Part shown: positions 1 to 8,832 of the stretch, in pieces
How positions within the stretch are numbered: the first letter of the stretch is position 1
How the letters are laid out: each line of letters begins with the position of its first letter
Assembly: GCA_030407315.1 (NCBI GenBank)
Contig: JALQPE010000434.1
Location: forward strand, 1-36,033
DNA: 36,033 nucleotides
Origin: Asparagopsis taxiformis
Lineage: Eukaryota > Rhodophyta > Florideophyceae > Bonnemaisoniales > Bonnemaisoniaceae
Direction: 5' to 3'
The notes under the pieces: model-generated
The model's input: only the letters and a program-made list of their open reading frames with translations
Told to the model about the DNA's origin: nothing
Databases searched by the model: none
Position numbers and translations under genes: made by a program

Positions 1-62
1 GAAAAACGCTGGCGACTTGCGTGAGTCTGATGGTCATTACGAACATTGTCGAGGCGCAGTTC
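1..62 (+). pseudogene. Decayed fragment of the ParB/dioxygenase gene family
   Basis: This stretch aligns base for base, with a few substitutions and small indels, to 16262-16322 inside the large gene at 14997-18953 (about codons 422-442). The shared core is AACGCTGGCGACTTGCGTGA, and the match continues to GAGGCGCAGTTC. Small insertions after GAGTCTGATG break the reading frame. Similarity stops at about position 62, where the GGACGTCC-type repeats begin. It is therefore a truncated, frame-broken paralogue that continues off the left edge, and it shows the gene exists in more than one copy. Confidence 0.8.
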
Positions 63-71
63 CGTTTCTGG

Positions 72-192
72 TTTTCGGAAGGGACGCGGACGTCCAGTCT
101 CTCTAGTACGGGTCCTAGTCGGCCCCGAGATTTACTAGAACAAATGAACGTCCGCGTCCAAAAAAAAATAAAAAATTTTTGGATGCGGACGT
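72..192. repeat. Degenerate GGACGTCC / CTCTAGTAC repeats
   Basis: Imperfect units contain GGACGCGGACGTCCA and CTCTAGTAC, with an A/T-rich stretch near 160-180. The segment TCGGAAGGGACGCGGACGTCCA (about 75-96), followed by CTCTAGTAC, recurs in inverted orientation at about 35800-35845 near the other end of the window. There is no coding potential. Confidence 0.7.
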
Positions 193-493
193 CCACTTTC
201 TCTAGTACATATGGCGGAATACTAGGACCCGACATCCACTTTCTCTAGTACATATGGCGGAATACTAGGACCCGACATCCACTTTCTCTAGTACATATGG
301 CGGAATACTAGGACCCGACATCCACTTTCTCTAGTACATATGGCGGAATACTAGGACCCGACATCCACTTTCTCTAGTACATATGGCGGAATACTAGGAC
401 CCGACATCCACTTTCTCTAGTACATATGGCGGAATACTAGGACCCGACATCCACTTTCTCTAGTACATATGGCGGAATACTAGGACCCGACAT
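193..493. repeat. Tandem array, seven copies of a 43-bp unit
   Basis: The unit starts CCACTTTCTCTAGTACATAT and continues through GGCGGAATACTAGGACCCGACAT. Copies start at 193, 236, 279, 322, 365, 408 and 451, and a truncated start lies at 494. The copies are essentially identical, so the array expanded recently. There are no spacers, so it is a minisatellite and not a CRISPR. The unit derives from the same CTAGTAC/GGACGTCC family as the flanking degenerate repeats. Confidence 0.95.
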
Positions 494-622
494 CCAGTAT
501 ACAATATATCAGCGAAAACCGGGAGGGAAGAAATTACAGCGGATGGTAAATTCAGGGCCCATATCGGACCGTATTTTATTCTCTCATTTAGGAAACTGCT
601 CGTATACAATACGTCTCTCTAG

Positions 623-737
623 AATAGGGAATACATATCTGGTCAGAATAGGAAATAAATACCCGGTTAGAATAGGAAATAAATACCCGGTTAGAATAGG
701 AAATACGTATCCAGCCAGAATACAAAATACCTGTCAG
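623..737. repeat. Tandem array of a 24-bp unit, about five copies
   Basis: Units starting AATAGGAAATAAATACCCGG begin at 623, 647, 671, 695 and 719, and the last is partial and diverged. Because 24 is a multiple of three, an open frame through the array would encode an RIGNKYPV-like octapeptide repeat. The surrounding composition gives no other sign of coding, so I do not call a gene. Confidence 0.85.
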
Positions 738-1079
738 CATATCGTCGATCACCCATCTCCCTCACTATCGCGTTCTCCCTACCATCCGAACGCCATGCAC
801 CACCATCCGCACATACTGCAAGAACCCTCACGACCTAGATTACAAAAAATACGCTCCTTCCCAATACCATCCCCGCTTTCCTCGACACCACCCCAGCCCA
901 TTAAATCATCAAGACATCAAACACGAACATGGTCAGCAAAATCTTACACCACTTGAAACGCACTCTCACTTCTATCGTATGCCCCAAAATATACACATAC
1001 CAGAAACACCTCACAGCTTCATTCCCCATCTTCCTACATCCCTTCTTCACTCTCCTTCAGTCCTGCCGTTCCTGCTTCA

Positions 1080-2110
1080 CCACTCCTGCATCACATACAC
1101 AACATCAGAATCAACCACAACAGTCAGACTCAAAAGCAACGCTTACCACGACAGATATCCTAGAAACTCCCTTACTTACCTCTCCGAGAGGATGACTGAA
1201 TCATCCATCCTACACAAAATACAAACCATGATCCAAAAACCTTGCAATGAATAATCAAAGTCAGCAGTCCATATCTTCGCAAAACAAGTCTTGGTGCTCA
1301 GTAAAACTTACCTTCTGTCATCAACATTCCTGCATCATCTACACAACATCGGAATCAACCACAACAGTCAGACTCAAAACCAACCTTCCATCACAGCATA
1401 CTTTCAAAACTCGCACACTTACCTTCGCTCCACACAATACACACCATGACTCAATAGGCTTCCAATGAAAAATATCGCATCAACGGAAATAGTCAGACTC
1501 AAAACCAACCTTCCCTCGCTGCTTACTTTCAAAACTCGCACACTTACTTTACCTGTTCCATCCTGCACACAATAAAAACCATAAATCACGTAATCGTGTA
1601 GCCAAGAAAAGTAGTCAGCATTCCGCATCTTCGCACAACCGGTCTGGGCGCCCAATGTGACTTACCTTCCGTCATCACTATTCCTCCATCACCTACGCAA
1701 CATCGGATTCAATCGCAACAGTCAGATTGAAAACCAACGTTTCCCTCGCTACATACCCTGAGAACTCGCAAATGTACCTCTCATCCATCCTACACACAAT
1801 ACAAACCATGATCCAAAAACCTTGCAATTAACAATAATCATAGTCAGCAGTCCATATCTTCGCAAAGCACATCTTGGCACTCAATGAAACTTACCTTCCG
1901 TCATCAACATTCCTGCATCATCTACACAACATCGGAATCAACCACAACAGTCAGACTCAAAATCAACCTTCCCTCACAGCATACTTTCAAAACTTCACGT
2001 ACCTCTCTTCCATCCTCCGCTCAATACACACCATCAGTCAACAGGCTTCCATGAAAAATATCGCATCAACGGAAATAGTCAGACTCAAAACCCACGCTTC
2101 CCTCAACGCA
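1080..2110 (-). other. Tandemly duplicated region with splice-site-like motifs (possible microexon array)
   Basis: Segment 1201-1515 is repeated at 1781-2103 with high similarity, and shorter relatives lie at about 1090-1140 and 1660-1760. On the minus strand each unit shows a strong donor-like GTAAGT/GTACAT and an acceptor-like TGTGTAG or TGTGCAG. These bracket very short blocks at 1895-1921 (27 nt), 1778-1789 (12), 1666-1692 (27), 1548-1562 (15), 1312-1338 (27) and 1180-1209 (30). Intervals of about 85-105 nt separate neighbouring blocks, except between 1548 and 1338, where a weaker 5-nt block lies. Most intervals contain CTGAC, a plausible branch point. This could be an array of microexons, transcribed satellite DNA or chance within a duplicated sequence. 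No protein product is recognised. Confidence 0.4.
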
Positions 2111-2139
2111 TACCCTCGAGGGTAGAGGATGGAACGAAG

Positions 2140-2177
2140 GTACGTGCGCGAATCTTGATCAAGATTCGCGCACGTAC
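2140..2177. repeat. Perfect 38-bp palindrome
   Basis: GTACGTGCGCGAATCTTGATC is followed directly by its reverse complement, with no loop; the centre is TTGATCAA. The symmetry ends abruptly on both sides. It marks the border between the duplicated region on its left and the transposase region on its right. A cruciform, a dimeric protein-binding site or a fused pair of element ends are all possible. Confidence 0.9.
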
Positions 2178-2774
2178 AAAGCAAAGTCGGTCAAAGAAGA
2201 TCAGTCGGTGATGAGGGCGGAGTGGAGCCTGCGGCGTCGACCGGACAGCTTTCTGCGTCCGCTTAAGTCTTGCTGTGCATACTCGAAATCATCGCCGGCA
2301 GTGAGATTGAGTATGGCCCAAGCCATGGTCTCTGATTCCCCGAACAAAGAGATCCGGATCGAGAACAACGAATATAAACATATAATCATATATATGAGAA
2401 TCCATTTGCTTTCCTTACATGATCTGTGGCATATCCGCTGTAAAGCACATTCAGATTCCACGAAGTTTGGAAATAAAAAAGTTTATTATTACAAATGAAT
2501 TAATTGAAAATTCATCTCCCAGGGCAGTCGTTCGTCCTTCCATGCACACGTTGCCAGCACGCAATGTGATGTAACAGTTGGAAATGATTGAACTCTCGGT
2601 TAAATTCCACCGTTGGGATGTCAGCTGGAGTGAGCACAAAACTACTACCCAAAAAACTACGAACACGTTACATTCCAAGTCTCGAAAGCACCACAAAAAT
2701 AAAATTGGTCGCATCTGGACGGCACAGTCTCCCCTGTTCAGCTCGCAATCCTCCCTTTTGCGTCAAAACTCGAC
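2178..2774. other. Upstream region of the transposase, no gene recognised
   Basis: Short open frames exist on both strands, including an 86-codon one on the minus strand at 2201-2461 ending in an Arg-rich tail. None resembles a known family. The part nearest 2775 presumably holds the promoter and 5' leader of the transposase gene. I see no terminal inverted repeat here that pairs convincingly with the far end of the transposase/coiled-coil gene pair. Confidence 0.4.
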
Positions 2775-3660
2775 ATGGAATGCAAGTATGAAGGGTGCTT
2801 CTACTACTGCGTAGATGCTTATGCGCTCGCGCTGCATGAGCGAACGTGTCGCTACCGTTTCAACCCCTCTCCCCAACATTTCAACAACGCTCGTGTCCCT
2901 GCCGTCACCCATGAGCCTGCTCGAAACGGCGACCATGATTCCCCGCAACCCAGCTCCCCAGACCCAGAATCTGGTCGTGCTTCCTCCAGCGACTCACCCT
3001 GTGACGCTCCACTGCCACCAACCTCAACCCCCTCCCGCGCAGACCTCCTCGTGCAATCCCTCGCCGCCAGTCTCACAACCCTCGAGTACAAGGCCGGCGC
3101 TGGCCGCGTGAGCGAAGTCATCACCATCCTACAAGACCCCGCATTCTCCCTAGAAAAGTTCAACAGCGCCGTTCGCACCGTAGAAGAATGTCGCCACGTT
3201 ACCGCTTCCATGGTCGAAACACATTTCCGCACCGAAGGTTACAAGAGCCACATCATTCCAGACAAAACTGGTAAGTACTCGGCACAGCTGTACCTCCGCG
3301 ACCCAGTCGACATGCTCCGCAGGCAGTTAGCACTGGCTAACGACCAAAATACTCTCTTCCACCCCTCCCCACAGACCGCCCCAGACGGCACCGCAATATT
3401 TTCTCATCCCCTACACACAGAATTCGCGAAAACGCTGCACCAGGTTACTAGACAGCGCGTGCAGCTCTCGGAAGATCCACAGGTCGTATGGGCAGAGGAA
3501 AATGATCCCACCGCTTCCTCCTTTGCCGGCCTCCTCCAAGTGTACTCCGACAAGAGCAGCACAAGCCTCAAGAGCTCCGCAATCGTCGCATACCCCATAC
3601 ACGTCACACTGCTCAACTTCTCCGCCCCCTCCGTCGCCACTGCATCCGTACCGGCCTCAC
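2775..3660 (+). pseudogene. Plavaka/KDZ-like transposase, N-terminal part (frameshifted)
   Basis: This is the 5' part of a DNA-transposon transposase. It starts at ATG 2775 with a small zinc-finger-like motif (CKYEGC...H...C, residues 3-25). A Ser/Pro-rich linker follows, then the segment seen in Plavaka/KDZ (CACTA-related) transposases: a YLRDPVDMLRRQL block, then VYSDKSSTSL and AYPIHVTLLNF, which match the family's '...SDkT...AYPvyltlgN' region. The family signature then jumps to another frame: the next expected block, VGYLPYIVNP, is encoded at about 3664-3693 in the frame of the downstream part. A small indel at about 3640-3660 therefore breaks the gene. The original-frame ORF runs on to 3878 but out of register. 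The indel could be a real lesion or a sequence error; an intron this short is unlikely. Confidence 0.7.
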
Positions 3661-5812
3661 CATCGTCGGGTATCTTCCGTACATTGTTAACCCTTCGTCC
3701 AACGCCTTGTTCGGTGATGAAATGCCGACAACCTCTAGTTCTGCTAGTCGCGCTCGCAAAATTGATATTCTTCATAAAGCACTCGAAAAAGTGTTTTCGT
3801 CCCTATCCACCGCGTTCTCTTCCGGGTTCCCCTGCACAGACTCCACTGCAACTGCCCGCCAATGCTTTCCCATCCTAGCCAATTATTGCTGCGACTTTCC
3901 AGAGGCCAAAGAGCTGTCATGCACTCGCAACAGCACTACCACCACACATCCCTGCCACCGCTGCTACATCCCCGCCACTCAACTTGAATCCACCGCGCCA
4001 CACCAGCCCCGCTCCCTCGATGATACACGCTCTGCACGCCAAGAGAGCGCTCAGGAGCATACAACTGCTCCGCTCGAAGCTCTCTCCCTCCTCGAACAAC
4101 ACTCTGTCCTCGAATCGACCGCTCTTTTACCCACCAACAGTCCCCTAGACCCCTACAACATTTTCTCCTTCGAGCCTCTGCACAATCTCCACCTCGGCAT
4201 CTCAAAGCTCATCAAACAGTGCATTGTCCACCGCCTCAGCTCCCCAGACCTCACCACCACTGCCTCCCATTCCGGGACACCTCGCACCTTCAAGAAGGTG
4301 AAAAAATCCATCCTCGCCGGCTCAAACAGCATTCTGTCCGCTATCGAACGCGACTACTACATCACCGGTCTTCATGTCGACTTCTCCAAGGGTGAGAAGG
4401 GCACCAATTTGAACGGCCTCTTCACGGAGGACGGCATACGCGGCATGCTCGCAGCCAAAGACTATCACCATGTCGACATGGTGTTCCCTTTCATCGCAGC
4501 ATTCATTGACACATGCTGTGACGAAGTAGATACAGCCCCCCTCACTTCCATCTGCACGCAATACTCTGACCTCGTCGCATGGGTCATGAAACGCGGTCGC
4601 ATCAAGCACTGGACTGCCGCCGAACTAGAAAGCCTCCAGAACTCCATTTCCTATTTCAAACAATCAATGCTCTCCACCCTCGGCCCATTCCACACCACAG
4701 GTCTCAAAACTTTCAAGTTCCATCTTCTAGACCATCTTCCCGGTGACTTGCAGAGATATGGCGCCCTGGAACACATTGATGCAGGCCCCTACGAACACTC
4801 GCATCTTCTGTTCAAACAGAGTTATAGGAAAACCTCTCGAAGGCGCTCCACAGCCATGGAAGAGACTATTCGCCACATGGAATTCTCCTTGGCCACTCCA
4901 ACTGGTCACACCCCATCGAACACATTGGGAAACCCACGCATGATATCGCCCACAGACGGTGCAGTACTCGTTCGCGACGGATTCACCGTTGCACTGCACG
5001 ACTTTGCCTCCCTGCTGCCCGATGCAACCCTCCTCGTTGCAGATATCGACGGACAGCCCGATCCTGCCACTCTTTTGCCTCTGCACAACTCCTCGTTCCC
5101 GTCTGGCACCATAACGCTATTCCAGCAACTCGGTGACACAGCTGCACAAGCGTTCCTCACCCTCGCTAGACTGCGCGCCACGGCAGAAGGCCCTCCAATA
5201 CATGACATGGACATTTCCGTCACCGTGGTAAAGTCCGCCTACGTCATGGGAGGGTACGTCCCAGATGCCGACGACTTTGACCCGCACAGTGGCATGCTTC
5301 GCCCCACAAACGTGTCGAGGCACAAGCAGCAGCGCGTCTTTGCAACTTCATCGTTCGGCCCCGCAAAGAGATCGCAGTACTCCTTTGTCGTCATCTCCGG
5401 AACTGCCGATGACTACAGAACCATATGGGTAGGGCGCGTCCTGGCACTGGTACGCCTGCAGTCTCCAAACCTGTTTCAACCTGTAGAACTCGCTTTCGTT
5501 CAGTATATGACCTGCTTTGCCCCAAAAACCGCTGTGGAAAAATCACTTGGGTGCATTTGTTTAAAGTGGTCCACATGGGACCCGGACAACGGATCCGTTG
5601 ACAGCAATGACACTGCATCCCACAGTGCAGGTGGTCCTTGGTTTGACCTCATTCCTGCATCTACTATATCTGGCACCGTGCACATCGTACGAAGTAACTT
5701 TCCAGTCAAGCCATTTACGAAACAAATGCACTGGTCGGACCACCGTTTCTATCTCAACCGCTTCTACACCAACACTGATTACCAGTTCACAGATGATAAT
5801 GAAGAAGAATAA
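3640..5812 (+). pseudogene. Plavaka/KDZ-like transposase, catalytic and C-terminal part
   Basis: This continues the transposase after the frameshift, in a frame open to 5812. In order it holds VGYLPYI; a Cys-rich block (DFPEAKELSC, then CHRC at about 3930-3965) typical of the Plavaka/KDZ catalytic region; FEPLHNLHLGISK (about 4170-4205), matching the family 'LHqL.LGi.k' motif; and KFHLLDHLPGD with YEHSHLLFKQSYRKTS (about 4720-4840), matching the C-terminal 'KFH...E..H...K..YR.tS' region. A further ~300 residues to 5812 have no recognised domain. Both parts together encode about 1,010 residues, normal for the family. The enzyme would cut and join element ends in the nucleus using an RNase H-like fold. 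It converges on the minus-strand gene ending at 5890, 77 bp away, so the pair may be the two genes of one element. Confidence 0.7.
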
Positions 5813-5889
5813 ATCTAAATCGCAGCACTCTATTGATAATGTACTACATGATAAACCTTCTAGTCAACGTCACATTTACTGCACTAATT

Positions 5890-8175
5890 TCAACCATCCT
5901 CCATTACGCCAAAACCGTTATCAGCAGTGGCTGCATGGCGCCGCTCCATGCCCCCATACTGTGGGGCATTGATTTCGACATTCAGGTTTGCACTCAGGTG
6001 TCCAGCATATGGGTCAACGACGAAAAGTTCTGCGCCAATTAGTCCTTGCGCAATCACACAATCCATTACAGCACCGAGGTTTGACGTAATATGCGATTGA
6101 ATCCAATCCTCGGACACTAGAACAAGTGATGAGCAGCGGTTTACATCATCAACGACATGAACAATTCCAGACCCCTCTCCGCTTTGCCACACTTCAACAG
6201 CCTCTCTCGTCACAGTACGGCTTGCAAACACATGCCGTGACTGTGCACTAGTCCGCTGTTCGCTCTCGACAACGTCCGTTTCTTCCCTTGCTTGCGAGCC
6301 TTGGAGACAAGACATGCAGTACACCACCATACCAACTAATTGCTGAAAAGCTACCCCCACATATTGACTGTACCGCCTTGTAAACTCCTTCTGCCGTGCA
6401 CCTCCTTTCCCCTTCGGTTCATCCAAACACTCCACAGTAGTCACTAGCCAAGCATCCAGGCGCGCCAGCGTTAGTATGCTCGTCTCTATGTCCATTACTT
6501 GTTCTGGTCGTATCGAATAACCCCTGAAGATGTCCAGCACATTCACAGCTACTCGGTTGTTAAACCATGCATCACCATTCACTTCCATTTCGAAGCTGTC
6601 AGGAACCAAGCCTTTGCTGTATCGCAGCTCTGAGAACGGTGCCGTTCGCCACCTCCCCATATCCAAATCACCGTTGCTTTCCCGTTTCAAAAGCTTCTCA
6701 GACGCTTCGCGCTTTTGTTCCTCTCGCTCGTCCATCTCAGCTCGCGTCGTCAGCATCGTGCATCTAGACATTAATTTCGTGTACCCCAGCGAACCGAACA
6801 ATCTGTCCCTCGCATTACGCTTCCGTGCACTCATCACGTCGGACAGTTTCTGCGTCACCTTCACTTTCAATTCCTTGCTCCCCGCCACAGCCTCTTGACA
6901 GCACACACGCTGCTCCTCATCGGAAAACACATCACACCACGGACTTTGACGCAGTACGTGTCGCACCAAGTCATTCAGCAGATCACTCTCGTCCCTGTAC
7001 GAAGGTGTATACCACTGCAGATTCTTGATGATATAGCCCGGAGGGGTAGCAATATATCCTACACCGTTTTCGCTCCAAAGTGCCCCTTCTACCGGCTCTA
7101 CCTCGATGGTACGTCCAGTCCAACGTCTCTGCGTTTGTTCCGCTATAGGGTCCAGCTCCATAGTCTCGTTCTTGCACCACTTTGTCAGGTTTTCCTCAAC
7201 CGCCCTAAGAACTCCAAGGTATTTCACAGGAATGGCTTTCTGTATTTTCGACTTACCGCCACCGTGATCACTGATTCTACCTGTTCTCGCAATTGCAGTA
7301 AGGCTGGCATTTTCCGCCTGCAGAGTCTTCACCTTAGCCTCCAACGCAACTATCTCCGTGGTGAGCGCCTTGTTTGCTATGTCCTGGCTAAACACTTTTT
7401 TTTCCAGCTCCGCGATCTTCTTCTTCTGCGCATTGATGCGACTCGCCATTAAATCGATGGATTCCGGCGGATGCAACCTCTCTGCCCTCACCGTCCCCCC
7501 ATCTCCCACGCTATCGGGAATATGATGTCCTCCATCGCCAATAGCCTGACGTCGCGGGGGCGTTACGCGCATATTTGGCACCAATGACAGTCTGTTGTGA
7601 CGAGGCCCGCACTCCGGCTGCTCTCTCCCCTCAGTACCACCTGACCGCCGATGATAGTTGGCATCCTGTGAACGTTGCTCAGAAACAACATCCCTTGCCG
7701 CTATCCTCGGGTCCCTGACTGCATTACCTGCTGGGGCTGATGTACTCGGCATAGTTGGCGCAGTGGGGGTCACAGCCTCCAGTGTCTCGCGAACCCCCGG
7801 CTGGGACTCCGTCTGCAGCACCTCCGCATCTGCCAACCCGGGAGGAACTACCTTTGCCATAGCACTCTGCCGCAATTCCAACATGTTTTGAGCCACTATC
7901 ATGTCATCATCATGATGTTCACTGTCCCTGCGAGCACGCTTGCCTCGGTCAAGCCCCATCTCTCTCCGCGCCGTTCCTCCTTCCTCACTTTCTCGCTGCG
8001 GATCCCCAGTTCTGCGCCGGTCCGTCTTGCGACTACCGGACCGCGGTTCAATGCTGCCGGTAGGCCCAGACCGCTTCTTCGCACGGGATTGTCGGGCACT
8101 CGATACAGCAGCTGCTGACCGGGTTTTCTGGAGGCCCGGAGGCTTTGGAGCTTTCTTCGCAATACGCGGCGGCAT
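5890..8175 (-). CDS. Coiled-coil protein of unknown function, possible accessory protein of the element
   Basis: This is an intact 761-residue frame from ATG 8175. Residues 1-120 are basic and Arg/Ser-rich (MPPRIAKKAPKPPG...), suggesting nuclear localisation or nucleic-acid binding. Residues 120-230 are low-complexity. A clear heptad coiled coil lies at about 235-290 (INAQKKKIAELEKKVF...), predicting oligomerisation. The C-terminal ~450 residues look globular, with several Trp and Cys residues, but match no family I can name. The gene converges on the transposase, whose end is 77 bp away. Its upstream side (8285-8675) carries repeat R1 and an ~80-bp leader also found upstream of the ParB-dioxygenase gene. 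The two genes therefore probably belong to related mobile units and share expression signals. The function is unknown. Confidence 0.7.
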   Translation of the reverse strand: MPPRIAKKAPKPPGLQKTRSAAAVSSARQSRAKKRSGPTGSIEPRSGSRKTDRRRTGDPQRESEEGGTARREMGLDRGKRARRDSEHHDDDMIVAQNMLELRQSAMAKVVPPGLADAEVLQTESQPGVRETLEAVTPTAPTMPSTSAPAGNAVRDPRIAARDVVSEQRSQDANYHRRSGGTEGREQPECGPRHNRLSLVPNMRVTPPRRQAIGDGGHHIPDSVGDGGTVRAERLHPPESIDLMASRINAQKKKIAELEKKVFSQDIANKALTTEIVALEAKVKTLQAENASLTAIARTGRISDHGGGKSKIQKAIPVKYLGVLRAVEENLTKWCKNETMELDPIAEQTQRRWTGRTIEVEPVEGALWSENGVGYIATPPGYIIKNLQWYTPSYRDESDLLNDLVRHVLRQSPWCDVFSDEEQRVCCQEAVAGSKELKVKVTQKLSDVMSARKRNARDRLFGSLGYTKLMSRCTMLTTRAEMDEREEQKREASEKLLKRESNGDLDMGRWRTAPFSELRYSKGLVPDSFEMEVNGDAWFNNRVAVNVLDIFRGYSIRPEQVMDIETSILTLARLDAWLVTTVECLDEPKGKGGARQKEFTRRYSQYVGVAFQQLVGMVVYCMSCLQGSQAREETDVVESEQRTSAQSRHVFASRTVTREAVEVWQSGEGSGIVHVVDDVNRCSSLVLVSEDWIQSHITSNLGAVMDCVIAQGLIGAELFVVDPYAGHLSANLNVEINAPQYGGMERRHAATADNGFGVMEDG

Positions 8176-8284
8176 AATGAAGCTTTCCCGGAAGCGATGG
8201 AACGATTGAGTTGCACGAGATACAAAAAAGATTGCTGTATAGTGTCGGTAACCACAACGGTCTGCGATGAACGTTCAGGTCAGG

Positions 8285-8404
8285 TCAAGTACCGGAGAAT
8301 ACGCCAACAGCCCAGATTGTATACGGTAGGCAGTCATCAACAGTATTTAATGAGGTACAATTACAGCTGTCGAGCTAGGCCGCGAGCACCCCTATGTCCG
8401 GAAG
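8285..8404 (-). promoter_or_regulatory. Shared leader upstream of the coiled-coil gene
   Basis: Read on the minus strand, GGGGTGCTCGC, CTAGCTCGACAGCTGTAATT and ACTGCCT recur in the same order and near-identical spacing at 14649-14750, upstream of the ParB-dioxygenase gene, apart from a ~17-bp insertion there. In both places the block lies between an R repeat and the start codon. Such conservation outside coding sequence between two different genes suggests a promoter or leader element, or the subterminal sequence of a mobile element. Confidence 0.6.
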
Positions 8405-8675
8405 ACGTCCTGATTTGAATTAAAATTTGGGCTATTCTCAAAAACATGCACATGTGAACATGTTTTGAGATGGGGGTGTGCCGTACGGCACAATCGACCC
8501 GCTGAAATCGATTTTTTTTGCAATATTTTTTTCTGCCCTGAATTGTAGAATTTCTGGGCTGGACAGCAATGCAACTGAGCTGGACATCCACCGGGCGTCC
8601 ATTTCAACTTGGTCGTGTATTTTGCATCTGCACGCATAACAGCATCCAAGCAGTCAGGTTCACTGCTCGGACGAA
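8405..8675 (-). repeat. R repeat copy 1 (inverted relative to the others)
   Basis: This is a copy of the R family in minus orientation. It contains the perfect palindrome TGTGCCGTACGGCACA (8477-8492), the hairpin CTCAAAAACATG...CATGTTTTTGAG (slightly eroded here) and the A/T-rich end CCCAAATTTTAATTCAAATCA. Similarity to copies 5 and 6 extends outward to about 8675 (CACGACCAAGTTGAAATGGACG and some 55 bp more). With copy 2 it forms an inverted pair around the methyltransferase-SET gene. It also lies just upstream of the coiled-coil gene. Confidence 0.9.
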
Positions 8676-8832
8676 GTGCATCTAGAGTGTGAACGATTGG
8701 TTTTTGACAGGCGAGTACCTCAATAGGTTTCACCCTGGAGTAATGGTGGCTGGACATGCTGCATTATATGATATACTTCAACTCTGGAACGTAGCTTTAT
8801 TTGTAGTCGAAATGAAAACATCTTTCGTGACC

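Noticed and set aside
193..493. CRISPR-like regular array
   Set aside because: The 43-bp units abut with no unique spacers, so it is a plain tandem repeat.
543..956. Coding gene with RIGNKYPV repeats
   Set aside because: The repeat is explained by a 24-bp minisatellite; the rest of the frame has no domain and a low-complexity His/Pro/Ser composition.
2201..2461. Small minus-strand gene upstream of the transposase
   Set aside because: Only 86 codons, overlaps another open frame, and matches no family.
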